Below, piece after piece: positions 55,071 to 64,000 of a stretch of 64,000 nt of DNA. A program made the translations under genes and the position numbers. Within the stretch, counting starts at the first letter, position 1, and the number at the start of each line of letters is the position of its first letter. The stretch comes from Stenotrophomonas maltophilia R551-3. GTDB taxonomy: Bacteria; Pseudomonadota; Gammaproteobacteria; Xanthomonadales; Xanthomonadaceae. Where the stretch lies: positions 4,330,501 to 4,394,500 of the forward strand of contig NC_011071.1 of assembly GCF_000020665.1 (NCBI RefSeq), written 5' to 3'. The notes beneath the pieces are model-generated. The model saw only the letters and a program-made list of their open reading frames with translations, was not told the origin of the DNA and did not search any database.

Positions 55071-57191
55071 ATGAATGCGTCTGTCCGTGCTCCGCGCCTG
55101 CAGTCCAAGCTGCTCGGCGCGGTTTCCGTTGGTCTGGCCGTGGTCCTGCTGTGTGCTCTGGCCGGCCTCGCCTCCGCCTGGTTGAAACTGTCCACCGAGG
55201 TTCCGCCCGAAGTCGCCCACAGCCGCGACGCCGAGCGCCTGCAGCGCGAGTTCCGCGGGCAGGTGCAGGAATGGAAGAACGTACTGCTGCGTGGCCACGA
55301 CGACGCGTTGCGCCAGCGCCACCTGGACGCCTTCGACAGCGAGGGCCGTCTGGTCGAACAGCTGGCCAAGGGCCTGGTCAGCAGCCCGGATGCACGCACG
55401 CGCGAACTGGCGCAAGCGTTCATCGGCCTGCACGCGCAGCTGCAGCAGGACTATCACGCGGCGCTGCAGGCATTCGCCGAGGCCAGCTACGATCCCGCCG
55501 CCGGCGACAATCTCGTGCGCGGCAAGGACCGCCCGGTGGCAACCGCGCTGGATGCGTTGAGTACGCACGCCACGCAGGTGGCCGAAGCGGCGGTAGCGGC
55601 CCGTTCGCAGCAGGCGCGGCAGACGCTGCTGCTGTGCGCGGCGCTGACCGTGCTGGCCGCCGTGTTGCTGCTGATGGGGCTGGGCTGGTGGCTGCGGCGT
55701 GCGGTGGTGCAGCCGGTGCTGGCGGTGGAGGCCGCTGCGCGCGCAGTGGCCGCCGGTGATCTGGAGCATGTTGTGCAGGTGCGCAGCCGCGATGAGATCG
55801 GTCGGCTCGCGCAGGCCATGCAGGCGGTGCAGTCCACACTGCGCGGCGTGCTCGATGCGCAGGCCACGATGGCACAGGCGCATGAAGCCGGCACCATCAG
55901 CCACCGCATGGACGCCAGTGCCTTCCCCGGCGCATTCGGCGAAATGGTCGCCGACAGCAACGCGCTGGTCGATGCGCACATCCAGGTAAAGCTGCGCGCG
56001 ATTGCGATCATGGGCCGTTACGCCATCGGTGACCTCAGCCAGGACATGGAGCGGCTGCCGGGCGAGAAGGCCGTGATCACCGACGCGCTGAATACCGCCA
56101 AGGTCAATCTCGGCATGATCAATGGCGAGATCCGCCGCCTGGCCGAAGCCGCTGCCGCCGGTGACTTCAGCCAGCGTGGCGACAGCGCGCGCTTCGAGCA
56201 TGACTTCCGCGCGATGGTCGATGGCTTGAACCGGTTGATGCAGACCACCGAGCAGAACCTCGGCGAGGTCTCCAGCATGCTGCGTGCGATCGCCGATGGT
56301 CGCCTCGGCGCGCGCATGCACGGCGATTTCCAGGGCGTGTTCGCGCGCATCGCCGGCGATGCCAACGCCACTGCCGCGCAGCTGGCGACCATCGTCACCG
56401 ACATCAAGCACGCCTCCGGCAACATCCACACTGCGGCTGCAGAGATCGCCGCCGGCAACAATGATCTGTCGCGCCGTACCGAGCAGCAGGCGGCCAATCT
56501 GGAAGAGACTGCAGCATCGATGGAAGAACTGACCTCCACCGTGCGCCAAAACGCCGAGCATGCACGCCAGGCCAACCAGCTGGCGATCGGCGCGCACACG
56601 GTCGCCTCGCAGGGCGGCAGCGTGGTCGGCCAAGTGGTGGCGACGATGGGTGCGATCGAGACCTCGTCACGGCAGATCGCCGAGATCATCAGCGTGATCG
56701 ATGGCATCGCATTCCAGACCAACATCCTGGCGCTGAACGCGGCAGTGGAAGCCGCGCGGGCCGGCGAACAGGGCCGCGGCTTCGCGGTGGTCGCCAGTGA
56801 AGTGCGCACGCTGGCGCAGCGCTCGGCGGCGGCCGCGAAGGAGATCAAGGCATTGATCGAAGCCTCGGTTGAGCAGGTCGGCCACGGCGCGCAGCGCGTG
56901 CGCGAGGCCGGTGACACCATGGCCGAGATCGTGGCATCGGTGCAGCGCGTGACCGACATCATGGCCGAGATTTCGGCGGCCTCGCAGGAGCAGAGCGCGG
57001 GTATCGAGCAGGTCAGCCAGACCGTGATCCAGATGGATGGCACCACCCAGCAGAACGCCGCGCTGGTGGAGGAAGCCAGTGCCGCCGCACGCAGCCTGGA
57101 ACAACAGGCGAACCGACTGATCGACGCGGTGGATGTGTTCGATCTGTCGACCACAACAGCGGCGAAGGACGCGTTGGCGCGTGCGGCCTGA
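55071..57191 (+). CDS. Methyl-accepting chemotaxis protein
   Basis: 706 residues. Membrane helices lie at about residues 15-37 and 186-207, enclosing a helical periplasmic sensor of about 145 residues. A HAMP domain and a long second HAMP-like stretch (about 260-400) follow, then the signalling domain with the tip '[20 protein letters not shown]' and '[20 protein letters not shown]'. The C-terminus ([10 protein letters not shown]) has no NWETF-like pentapeptide, so adaptation would rely on other receptors for CheR docking. The ligand cannot be predicted. It is monocistronic; a SMAG cluster follows. Confidence 0.95.
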   Translation: MNASVRAPRLQSKLLGAVSVGLAVVLLCALAGLASAWLKLSTEVPPEVAHSRDAERLQREFRGQVQEWKNVLLRGHDDALRQRHLDAFDSEGRLVEQLAKGLVSSPDARTRELAQAFIGLHAQLQQDYHAALQAFAEASYDPAAGDNLVRGKDRPVATALDALSTHATQVAEAAVAARSQQARQTLLLCAALTVLAAVLLLMGLGWWLRRAVVQPVLAVEAAARAVAAGDLEHVVQVRSRDEIGRLAQAMQAVQSTLRGVLDAQATMAQAHEAGTISHRMDASAFPGAFGEMVADSNALVDAHIQVKLRAIAIMGRYAIGDLSQDMERLPGEKAVITDALNTAKVNLGMINGEIRRLAEAAAAGDFSQRGDSARFEHDFRAMVDGLNRLMQTTEQNLGEVSSMLRAIADGRLGARMHGDFQGVFARIAGDANATAAQLATIVTDIKHASGNIHTAAAEIAAGNNDLSRRTEQQAANLEETAASMEELTSTVRQNAEHARQANQLAIGAHTVASQGGSVVGQVVATMGAIETSSRQIAEIISVIDGIAFQTNILALNAAVEAARAGEQGRGFAVVASEVRTLAQRSAAAAKEIKALIEASVEQVGHGAQRVREAGDTMAEIVASVQRVTDIMAEISAASQEQSAGIEQVSQTVIQMDGTTQQNAALVEEASAAARSLEQQANRLIDAVDVFDLSTTTAAKDALARAA

Positions 57192-57201
57192 GTGATCCGG
57201 T

Positions 57202-57385
57202 TGCCGGCCAGCGGCCGGCACTACCCGTGCGATGTGCCGGCCGCAGGCCGGCAGCGTCCGCCGCCACATGGGTAGCGCCCGACCGTTGGACGGGCGACGG
57301 CAGGATCAGTGCGGACCAACGGTCCGCACCCACCAGAGCGGCCGCGCCCACCGGCGCGTGCGGTAGTGCCGGCCGCTGGCCGGCA
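57202..57385. repeat. Cluster of five SMAG/REP palindromes
   Basis: Inverse copy ending CACTAC (57202-57224), TGCCGGCCGCAGGCCGGCA (about 57234-57251), GTAGCGCCCGACCGTTGGAC-type (57272-57296), GTGCGGACCAACGGTCCGCAC (about 57309-57330) and GTAGTGCCGGCCGCTGGCCG-type (57363-57385). They fill the gap between the convergent chemoreceptor and LysR genes. Confidence 0.85.
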
Positions 57386-57388
57386 ACT

Positions 57389-58291
57389 TCAGCGCACGTA
57401 GTCGCTCTGCGCCATCGCGTCGGCCAGGTAATCCACGAACGAGCTGATCCGCGACGACACGGCGGTGTTGCGGTAGTACACCGCATGGATCGGCTGGTAC
57501 ACATCCAGCGTCTGCGCCGCCAGCACCTGCACCAGGGTGCCGGCGCTGCGGTCGCGATCGGTGACGAAGTCGGACAGGCAGGTGATGCCCACGCCTTCCA
57601 CCGCCAGCCGGCGCAGCGTCTCGCCACTGGATACGGCAATATCCGGGCGCACCAGCAGCAGCCCATCCGACTCTCCGGGCAGCGGCCAACGGTTGAGTGA
57701 TTCCGGCTCGTTGAAGCTGAGCAGCGTGTGCTGGCCCAGTGCGGCGACGCTGGCCGGTTCGCCGTGCCTGGCCAGGTAGGCCGGGCTGGCCACCAGCCGC
57801 AGCTGGCAGCGGCCCAGCAGCCGCGCATGCAGGGTGGAGTCGGCCAGCGGGCCGATCCGGATCGCCAGATCGGTGCGCCGTTCGAGCAGGTCGATGTAGC
57901 GGTCGGAACTGTTCAACTCCAGCTGCACTTCCGGGTAACGCGCGCGATAGCCGGCCACCAGCGGCGCGATCACGTGCAGCACGAACGGCATCGCCGCATC
58001 CACGCGCAGGCGCCCTGCCGGGCGCTCGCGGCGCGCCGCCATCTGTTCCTCGGCCGATTCCACCGCATCGATGATCGCCCGCGCATGGCGCAGGAACGCC
58101 TCGCCTTCGGCGGTCAGGTGCAGGCGGCGGGTGGTACGGGTCAGCAGGGTGATCCCCAACTTGTCCTCCAGCCGCCCCAGCGCGCGGCTCACGCCCGAGG
58201 GTGTCTGCCCCAGCTGCTCGGCGGCGGCACTGATCGAGCCGCTGTCGATCACCGAAAGGAACGCCTGCATTTCATCTAGAGTGGTCTTCAT
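57389..58291 (-). CDS. LysR-family transcriptional regulator
   Basis: 300 residues. N-terminal helix-turn-helix 'FLSVIDSGSISAAAEQLGQT' and 'GVSRALGRLEDKLGITLLTR', then the LysR substrate domain with 'GRLRVDAAMPFVLHVIAPLV' and 'LLERRTDLAIRIGPLADSTL'. It is divergent from an MFS drug-efflux-type gene (about 107 bp between starts), which is the likely target. Effector unknown. Confidence 0.94.
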   Translation of the reverse strand: MKTTLDEMQAFLSVIDSGSISAAAEQLGQTPSGVSRALGRLEDKLGITLLTRTTRRLHLTAEGEAFLRHARAIIDAVESAEEQMAARRERPAGRLRVDAAMPFVLHVIAPLVAGYRARYPEVQLELNSSDRYIDLLERRTDLAIRIGPLADSTLHARLLGRCQLRLVASPAYLARHGEPASVAALGQHTLLSFNEPESLNRWPLPGESDGLLLVRPDIAVSSGETLRRLAVEGVGITCLSDFVTDRDRSAGTLVQVLAAQTLDVYQPIHAVYYRNTAVSSRISSFVDYLADAMAQSDYVR

Positions 58292-58398
58292 GTCCCTATT
58301 ATTGACTGCACGGCAATAGTGATTGGCGTGAAGACCGGTTTTTCGGCAAAGGTCGGCGGCGCAGACTGCGCAGCCTCTTCCTCCTGCTGGACCCTGTC

Positions 58399-59613
58399 AT
58401 GACCCGTGGCATTCCCCTCGCCCTGCTGGCGTTGACCCTCGGCGCCTTCGCCATCGGCACCACCGAATTCGTCATCGTCGGCCTGATCCCGACCATCGCC
58501 GGCGACCTGCAGGTCAGCCTGCCCTCGGCCGGCCTTCTGGTCTCGCTGTACGCGCTGGGCGTGGCCATCGGTGCGCCGGTGCTGACTGCGCTGACCGGAC
58601 GCGTACCGCGCAAGCAACTGCTGGTGGCGCTGATGGTGTTGTTCACGCTCGGCAATGTCGTCGCCTGGATGGCACCCGGGTATACCTCGCTGATCATCGC
58701 CCGCATCCTCACCGGCCTGGCGCACGGCGTGTTCTTCTCGATCGGCGCGATCATCGCCACCGCCGTGGTGCCGAAGGAGAAGGCGGCCAGTGCGATCGCC
58801 ATCATGTTCACCGGCCTGACCGTGGCACTGGTGACCGGCGTGCCGCTGGGCACCTTCATCGGCCAGCATCTGGGCTGGCGCGCGACCTTTCTGGCGGTGG
58901 CCGGCCTCGGCGTGGTCGCACTGATCGGCGCGCTGTTGTTCGTTCCGCGCAACCTGCCGCAGAGTGCGCCGGCCAGCCTCCGTCAACAGCTGGCCGTGCT
59001 CGGCCAGCCACGCCTGCTGCTGGTCTATGCGATGACCGCGCTGGGCTACGGTGGCACCTTCCTGGCCTTCACCTATCTGGCGCCGATCCTGCAGGACGTC
59101 ACCGGCCTTCCGGCCAACGCCGTGAGCCTGGTGCTGCTGGTGTACGGCGTGTCGGTGGCGATCGGCAACCTGTGGGGCGGGCGCATGGCCGACCGCTTGG
59201 GTCCGGTGCCCGCGCTGAAGCGCATCTTCGGACTGCTGGCACTGGTGCTGTTCGTGCTCACGTTCACTGCCTACAACACCTGGTTGATGCTGCTGACGGT
59301 GCTGGCGCTGGGTGCGGTAGCGTTCGGCAACGTGCCCGGCCTGCAGGTCTACGTGGTCAAGCAGGCGCAGCGCTATGCACCGCAGGCCACCGACGTGGCC
59401 TCAGGCCTGAACATCGCCGCGTTCAACGTCGGCATCGCCATGGGCGCCTCGCTGGGCGGCCTGGTGGTGGAGCACATCGGCCTGATGCATACCCCATGGC
59501 TGGGCGCGCTGGTGGTCGTACTGGCCTACGCGCTGACCGTGCTCAGTGGCCGCCTCGACCGCCGCGATGGCGTCGACCACCGCGCCGACGGCATTGCCGC
59601 CACCGCGCATTGA
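58399..59613 (+). CDS. MFS transporter, AraJ/drug-efflux type
   Basis: 404 residues, 12 membrane helices. The N-terminus '[20 protein letters not shown]' is the signature of the DHA1/AraJ-YdhP subgroup, with '[20 protein letters not shown]' (motif A region) and '[20 protein letters not shown]' (antiporter motif C). Substrates in this subgroup include arabinose-related compounds, drugs and purines. It is divergent from a LysR regulator. The dkgB-like reductase follows 88 bp downstream on the same strand and may be co-transcribed. Confidence 0.9.
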   Translation: MTRGIPLALLALTLGAFAIGTTEFVIVGLIPTIAGDLQVSLPSAGLLVSLYALGVAIGAPVLTALTGRVPRKQLLVALMVLFTLGNVVAWMAPGYTSLIIARILTGLAHGVFFSIGAIIATAVVPKEKAASAIAIMFTGLTVALVTGVPLGTFIGQHLGWRATFLAVAGLGVVALIGALLFVPRNLPQSAPASLRQQLAVLGQPRLLLVYAMTALGYGGTFLAFTYLAPILQDVTGLPANAVSLVLLVYGVSVAIGNLWGGRMADRLGPVPALKRIFGLLALVLFVLTFTAYNTWLMLLTVLALGAVAFGNVPGLQVYVVKQAQRYAPQATDVASGLNIAAFNVGIAMGASLGGLVVEHIGLMHTPWLGALVVVLAYALTVLSGRLDRRDGVDHRADGIAATAH

Positions 59614-59701
59614 TCCATGCAATGCACCGTTGCCGGCATGCATACGGTGCCTGTCCTACCCTCTTCCCTCTGCTACTCCCTTCCCCCCGTTGGAGCTTCC
59701 C

Positions 59702-60511
59702 ATGACTGTCCCCGCTTTTGGTCTCGGCACCTTCCGCCTGAAGGACCAGACCGTGATCGACTCGGTGCGCAATGCGCTGGAGGTCGGCTACCGCGCCATC
59801 GATACCGCGCAGATCTACGGCAACGAAGCCGAAGTCGGCCAGGCCATCGCCGAGTCCGGCGTGTCGCGTGATGATCTGTACCTGACCACCAAGGTGTGGA
59901 TCACCGAGTTCAAGCGCGATGCGCTGCTGGCCAGCCTGCGTACCAGCCTGGAGAAGCTGCGCACCGACCGCGTCGACCTGGCGCTGATCCACTGGCCGTC
60001 ACCGAATGGCAAGGTCGATGTGCCGATGGAGGAATACTTGCCGGCACTGGCCGAAGCCAAGGCGCAGGGGCTGACCAAGGCGATCGGCATCTCCAATTTC
60101 ACCATCGCGCAGACCCGCAAGGCGATCGAGATCCTCGGTGCCGAAGCCATCGCCACCAACCAGATCGAGATCCACCCGTACCTGCAGAACCGCCTGCTGG
60201 TGAAGTTCCTGCAGGACAACGGCATCCACATCACCGCCTACATGAGCCTGGCTTATGGCGAAGTGCTGAAGGACCCGGTGATCCAGGCCATTGCCGGCCG
60301 TCACCAGGCCACCCCGGCGCAGGTTGCGCTGGCCTGGGCGCTGCAGCAGGGCTTCTCGGTGATCCCGTCGTCGACGAAGCGCGAGAACCTGGCAGCCAAC
60401 CTGGAAGCAGCGGCCGTGCGATTGACCGACGAAGACATGGCACAGATCGCCAAGCTGGATCGTGGCCATCGCCTGGCGAATCCGGAAGGGATTGCCCCGG
60501 CCTGGGATTGA
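59702..60511 (+). CDS. dkgB: 2,5-didehydrogluconate reductase DkgB-type aldo/keto reductase
   Basis: 269 residues (E. coli DkgB 267). Catalytic Asp/Tyr in '[20 protein letters not shown]', Lys in '[11 protein letters not shown]' and His in '[12 protein letters not shown]', with the cofactor loop '[15 protein letters not shown]'. It starts [20 protein letters not shown]. DkgB reduces 2,5-diketogluconate and methylglyoxal. It is the same strand as the MFS gene and may belong to the LysR-controlled unit. Confidence 0.9.
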   Translation: MTVPAFGLGTFRLKDQTVIDSVRNALEVGYRAIDTAQIYGNEAEVGQAIAESGVSRDDLYLTTKVWITEFKRDALLASLRTSLEKLRTDRVDLALIHWPSPNGKVDVPMEEYLPALAEAKAQGLTKAIGISNFTIAQTRKAIEILGAEAIATNQIEIHPYLQNRLLVKFLQDNGIHITAYMSLAYGEVLKDPVIQAIAGRHQATPAQVALAWALQQGFSVIPSSTKRENLAANLEAAAVRLTDEDMAQIAKLDRGHRLANPEGIAPAWD

Positions 60512-60542
60512 GGCCAACCGCGGTTACGGATCGGAATCGGTC

Positions 60543-60615
60543 GGTGCCGACCTTGGTCGGTACCGACCTCTGGTCAGTCGATGACACATCGTGCCGACCA
60601 AGGTCGGCACCTACC
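60543..60615. repeat. REP palindrome pair (GTGCCGACC type)
   Basis: GTGCCGACCTTGGTCGGTAC (about 60544-60563) and GTGCCGACCAAGGTCGGCAC followed by CTACC (60591-60615). They separate convergent dkgB and the hydrolase gene. Confidence 0.8.
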
Positions 60616-60625
60616 AAAGGCAGAG

Positions 60626-61333
60626 CTATCCCTCGCCTTGCAGCAACCATCCACGCATCGCCGCACTGACCTCGTCCGGCTTTTCCATCGGTGCCAGGTG
60701 CCCGCAATCGGGCACCACCACCAGCTGCGAATGCGGCACCAGGGCGTGCACCTCCTCGCTCACCGCCAGCGGCGTGATTCGGTCGTTCGCACCGCACACG
60801 ATCAGCAATGGATCGCGGTAGCCAGCCAGCACATCATGGCCATCACGGCGTTCCAGCGCGCTCTGGCGCAGGAACACTTCCGCCCCCAGGCGAGCGGTCA
60901 TGTCGCGCACACGCTGCACCAGCACGTAGTCATCCAGCCGCGAGGCATCGATGTAGCTTCGCATCAGCGCGTCACCGAAGCCGTGGAATTTTCCCGGCAG
61001 GCGCACGCTGGCACGTTGGCTACGGCGCTGCTCGGCACGTTCCGGCGAATCGGCATGGATCGAGGTATCGATCAACGCCAGCTGTAGCACGCGCTCGGGC
61101 GCGATGCGCAGGATCTGCTGAGCGACGAAGCCGCCGAGCGAGAAACCTGCCAGCGCAAAGCGCTCCGGCGCCTGAGCCAGTACATCCTGGGCCACGGCCT
61201 GCAGGGTTTCACCGCGGGTCTGGTCGCCCACCGTGCAATCGGCGATGTCGGCAAGATCAGCCAACTGTGAGCGCCACAGCTCGGCATCGTTGAGCAGGCC
61301 GGGCAGTAGCAACAGGGGAATACGGTCGGTCAT
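60626..61333 (-). CDS. Alpha/beta hydrolase
   Basis: 235 residues. 'PLLLLPGLLNDAELWRSQLA' is the oxyanion segment, the nucleophile is in 'FALAGFSLGGFVAQQILRIA' (Ser about residue 84), Asp is in 'IVCGANDRITPLAVSEEVHA' and His in 'VPDCGHLAPMEKPDEV'. The small cap and length fit 3-oxoadipate enol-lactonase-like or esterase members. The exact substrate is unknown. It is monocistronic. Confidence 0.9.
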   Translation of the reverse strand: MTDRIPLLLLPGLLNDAELWRSQLADLADIADCTVGDQTRGETLQAVAQDVLAQAPERFALAGFSLGGFVAQQILRIAPERVLQLALIDTSIHADSPERAEQRRSQRASVRLPGKFHGFGDALMRSYIDASRLDDYVLVQRVRDMTARLGAEVFLRQSALERRDGHDVLAGYRDPLLIVCGANDRITPLAVSEEVHALVPHSQLVVVPDCGHLAPMEKPDEVSAAMRGWLLQGEG

Positions 61334-61390
61334 GGGGCTATTGTCGCGCCATCACGGTGACGGAGCCATGCTGCAACGGGCGGTTGCATT

Positions 61391-61446
61391 GTAGAGTCGA
61401 GCTTGCTCGACTGCTCCACAGCCAGTCGAGCATGGCTCGACTCTAC
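61391..61446. repeat. Inverted SMAG pair (GTCGAGC type)
   Basis: GTAGAGTCGAGCTTGCTCGA-type copy and an inverse copy ending GACTCTAC at 61446, just upstream of the YbjQ gene and downstream of the divergent hydrolase start. Confidence 0.88.
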
Positions 61447-61471
61447 AGAAGGCAACGATACGGACGCGACC

Positions 61472-61852
61472 ATGGCAGACCCCTACAACAGCGGTACCCC
61501 TTCCCCGCCTGCGCTGCGCTTCGACGACTCGCTGGTCACCACCGCCTTCGAGCTGCCGGGCCATCGCATCGTGCGCAATCTGGGCGTGGTACGCGGCATC
61601 ACCGTGCGCTCGCGCTCGATCGTCGGCAATTTCCTCGGCGGTATACAGACGATCTTCGGCGGCAACATCACCATCTACACCGAACTGTGCGAACAGGCTC
61701 GCGAGGAAACCTACCGCGACATGGTCAAGCACGCGCGGCAGCTGGGCGCCAACGCGATCATCGGCATGCGCTACGACGCCACCGATGTGATGACCGGGCT
61801 GACCGAAGTGCTGTGCTACGGCACGGCAGTGGTGGTGGAACCGATGCGATAG
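61472..61852 (+). CDS. YbjQ family protein (UPF0145)
   Basis: 126 residues. '[20 protein letters not shown]', '[20 protein letters not shown]' and '[20 protein letters not shown]' match the UPF0145/YbjQ signature. Family members form pentamers and have been suggested to bind metals. The start Met precedes a 20-residue extension not present in E. coli YbjQ (about 107). It is monocistronic, between two SMAG pairs. Confidence 0.9.
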   Translation: MADPYNSGTPSPPALRFDDSLVTTAFELPGHRIVRNLGVVRGITVRSRSIVGNFLGGIQTIFGGNITIYTELCEQAREETYRDMVKHARQLGANAIIGMRYDATDVMTGLTEVLCYGTAVVVEPMR

Positions 61853-61859
61853 CCTGGTC

Positions 61860-61918
61860 GTAGTGTCGAGCTTGCTCGACTGCTTTCGATGGCAACAGTC
61901 GAGCGAGCTCGACTCTAC
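61860..61918. repeat. Inverted SMAG pair supplying a stop codon
   Basis: GTAGTGTCGAGCTTGCTCGA-type copy at 61860 and an inverse copy ending GACTCTAC at 61918. The GTAG of the inverse copy provides the TAG stop (61915-61917) of the minus-strand Pat-like gene. Confidence 0.88.
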
Positions 61919-64000
61919 AGCGGTGCCGCCGGCACCTCGACCTGCTGCACCGGCAGGGTCACCACCATCACCGTCGGGTCATCCGGGTCCAGCTTCGTCT
62001 TGAAGCCCAGGCTCTGGCACATCGCCAGCATGGTGCTGTTCTCGCGCAGCACCTGTCCTTCGACCACGTCCAGGCCCAGCCACTTGGCGTACTCGATCAT
62101 GATTGCCATCAGCCGCCAGCCGATGCCGTGTCCCTTCAGGTCCGAGCGGATCAGGATGCCGTACTCGCCGCGGTGGTAATCGGCATCGGCGTGCAGGCGC
62201 ACCGCGCCGAGCATTTCGCCACTGCGCGGTTCGATCGCCACCAGTGCGATCGAGCGTGCGTAATCGAGCTGGGTCAGGCGCGCGATGAACTCGTGGCTGA
62301 AGTGCTTCACCGACTGGAAGAAGCGCAGGCGCAGATCCTCGTCGCTGACGCGGGCGAAGAACGCACGGAACAACGCGTCATCCTCCGGCCGCACCGGACG
62401 CACGAAGGCGCGGCCGCCATCGGACAGTTCGATGGTGCGCTCCCACTCCTTCGGGTACGGGAACACCGAGAAGCGCGGATGGCCACGGCCCTTGTGCAGG
62501 ATGCGCGACGGCGCCACCGCCACGCGTGCGTCGAGGGCGAGGATGCCCTTGCCGTCGACCAGCAGCGGATTGATGTCCAGCGTACGCACTTCGGGAATGT
62601 CGGCGGCCAGCTGCGCCAGCTTGACCAGCGCCAGGGCCAGTGCGCGCTCGTCGGCGGCAGGCACATCGCCATAGGCCTTGAGGATGCGCGAGGCACGGGT
62701 CTGGCCGATCAGCTCATGGGCCAGGCGCAGATCCAGCGGCGGCAGCGCCAACGCCTTGTCATTGATCACTTCAACCGCGGTACCGCCACGGCCGACCACG
62801 ATCACCGGACCGAACGTCGCGTCATCGGCAATGCCGACGATCAACTCGCGCGCCTTCGGGCGAACGATGGTCGGCTGCACCAGCAGGCCATCGATGCGCG
62901 CATCCGGCCGCAGCTGGCGTGCGCGCGACAGGATCGCGTTGGCCGCGCTCTGCACCGCCGGCAGCGTGGACAGGTTCAGGCGCACGCCGTCCACTTCCGA
63001 CTTGTGCGGAATGTCCGGCGACAGGATCTTCAGCGCCACGCTGGCGCCACGCTCCAGCAACGGCTGCGCCAGGTCCATTGCCTCGTGCGCATCGCGCGCA
63101 TGCATCACCGGCGCGGAGGGAATGCCGTAGGCCTTGAGCAGTTCGTGGGTGGCCAACGGGTCCAGCCATTGCTGGCCGTTGGCCAATGCCGCATCGACCA
63201 GCGCGCGTGCGGCCGCCGCGTCGACACTGAAGTCCTGCGGCAGGCTGGGCGGTGTTTCCATCAGCGCGTTCTGCGCTTCGCGGTAACGCACCAGATGCTG
63301 GAAGCCGCGCACCGCTTCGGCCTCGGTCGGATAGGTCGGCACCCGTGCCGCGTTGAGCGTGGCGGTGGCCTGGTCATCGTTGCCCAGCCACACCGCGAAT
63401 ACCGGCTTGTCGCGGTGATGGCGCGGGCGCAGTCCGAGCGTGCGGGTAAGCGCCTGTGCGGCGTCTGCGGATGAAGTGAATGCGGTCGGCACGTTGACCA
63501 CCATCACCGCATCATTCTCGTTGTCAGCCAGCAGCGCCTCGATGGCGGCGGCATAGCGGTCACCATCGGCGTCGACCACGATGTCGACCGGGTTGCTGCG
63601 CGACCAGCCCTGCGGCAGCACGGCGTCGAGCTTCTCGACCGTGCTGTCGGACAGGTTGGCCAGCGTGCCACGCAGTGCAATGAGCTGGTCCACGGCCAGG
63701 CGGCCGACACCGCCACCATTGCTGAGAATGGCCAGGCGACGACCGGGGAAGGTCCCCAACCGGCCCAGCGATTCGGCGGCCGTGAACAGTTCGTCCAGCG
63801 CGCCCACGCGCAGCAGGCCGGCGCGGTTGAACGCGGCGCCATACACGTCGTCGGCGCGGGCCAGGGCCTGCACATGGGTATCGCGGCTGCCCGGCTGCAC
63901 GCGCTCGGCGCGGCCGGACTTCACCACCACCACCGGCTTGGCGCGGGCGGCGGCACGCGCGGCCGACATGAACTTGCGCGCATCCTTGATCTGCTCGACA
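61915..64000 (-). CDS. Pat-like bifunctional acyl-CoA synthetase (NDP-forming)/GNAT acetyltransferase, N-terminus outside window
   Basis: 695 residues are visible, and the frame is open to the window end with family sequence before the first internal Met ('QIKDARKFMSAARAAARAKP'). The N-terminal CoA-binding domain is therefore largely missing. Visible parts: the CoA-ligase domain ('LAILSNGGGVGRLAVDQLIA', 'GWSRSNPVDIVVDADGDRYA'), an ATP-grasp domain ('VALKILSPDIPHKSEVDGVR'), and a C-terminal GNAT domain with the acetyl-CoA loop 'SDLKGHGIGWRLMAIMIEYA'. This is the layout of Salmonella Pat, a protein lysine acetyltransferase that controls acetyl-CoA synthetase. The TAG stop comes from a SMAG repeat. 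Confidence 0.93.
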   Translation of the reverse strand, partial: VEQIKDARKFMSAARAAARAKPVVVVKSGRAERVQPGSRDTHVQALARADDVYGAAFNRAGLLRVGALDELFTAAESLGRLGTFPGRRLAILSNGGGVGRLAVDQLIALRGTLANLSDSTVEKLDAVLPQGWSRSNPVDIVVDADGDRYAAAIEALLADNENDAVMVVNVPTAFTSSADAAQALTRTLGLRPRHHRDKPVFAVWLGNDDQATATLNAARVPTYPTEAEAVRGFQHLVRYREAQNALMETPPSLPQDFSVDAAAARALVDAALANGQQWLDPLATHELLKAYGIPSAPVMHARDAHEAMDLAQPLLERGASVALKILSPDIPHKSEVDGVRLNLSTLPAVQSAANAILSRARQLRPDARIDGLLVQPTIVRPKARELIVGIADDATFGPVIVVGRGGTAVEVINDKALALPPLDLRLAHELIGQTRASRILKAYGDVPAADERALALALVKLAQLAADIPEVRTLDINPLLVDGKGILALDARVAVAPSRILHKGRGHPRFSVFPYPKEWERTIELSDGGRAFVRPVRPEDDALFRAFFARVSDEDLRLRFFQSVKHFSHEFIARLTQLDYARSIALVAIEPRSGEMLGAVRLHADADYHRGEYGILIRSDLKGHGIGWRLMAIMIEYAKWLGLDVVEGQVLRENSTMLAMCQSLGFKTKLDPDDPTVMVVTLPVQQVEVPAAPL

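Overview
The window is a GC-rich (mid-60s %) chromosomal segment that looks like Stenotrophomonas, most likely the S. maltophilia complex. The reasons are Xanthomonadaceae-type proteins throughout and dozens of short intergenic palindromes with a GTAG tetranucleotide at one end, which is the hallmark of the SMAG/REP repeats of S. maltophilia. I count about 60 protein genes, densely packed on both strands, with no rRNA operon, CRISPR array, integrase or prophage.

Layout. 1-5.7 kb: a translationally coupled membrane operon (SpoIIM-like, DUF4129, DUF4350, MoxR ATPase, DUF58). 5.9-10 kb: a ygiC/ygiB-like pair and ilvD. 10-19 kb: two hypotheticals, dinG, a small membrane protein with aroE, a PD40 propeller protein, and a bestrophin-hemB-SHOCT cluster. 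19-27 kb: an exported DUF885 protein, a DPP4-type peptidase with a Coa1-like protein, yfcG-type GST, yqhA and a lipid-anchored TonB-like protein. 27-34 kb: an AraC regulator, a RAYT transposase between inverted REPs, an ABC-2 exporter with a lipoprotein peptidase, a diguanylate cyclase and a DUF1203 protein. 34-37 kb: tandem chitin-type LPMOs. 37-49 kb: FNR, yadGH, panE, an epimerase, tatD, hrpB, rluE, an exported methyltransferase and an aldo/keto reductase. 49.9-53.4 kb: a non-coding region with two tRNA-like elements, then an SPFH/slipin gene and rtcB. 53.5-64 kb: a thioredoxin-reductase-like flavoprotein with an Rrf2 regulator, a chemoreceptor, a LysR/MFS divergent pair, dkgB, a hydrolase, a YbjQ protein and the 3' two-thirds of a Pat-like acyl-CoA synthetase/acetyltransferase.

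The most interesting locus is 50.3-53.4 kb. A 22-bp palindrome is followed by two adjacent tRNA-like elements that both carry the T-loop GGTTCGATTCC. One lacks a D arm. The other has a broken acceptor stem and C instead of U at position 33. A further roughly 200-nt stretch with strong predicted stems separates these from a soluble SPFH protein with three internal repeats and from the RNA ligase RtcB. This looks like an RNA-repair operon with its own structured RNAs.

The second theme is repeats. At least four dispersed families are present: SMAG, a GGGGACGGAGGGGATTAAGTCG family that brackets the RAYT gene, a GGGGTCAGAGCCC palindrome family, and a roughly 100-bp element present as two inverted copies. 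Several repeats supply the stop codons of adjacent genes.
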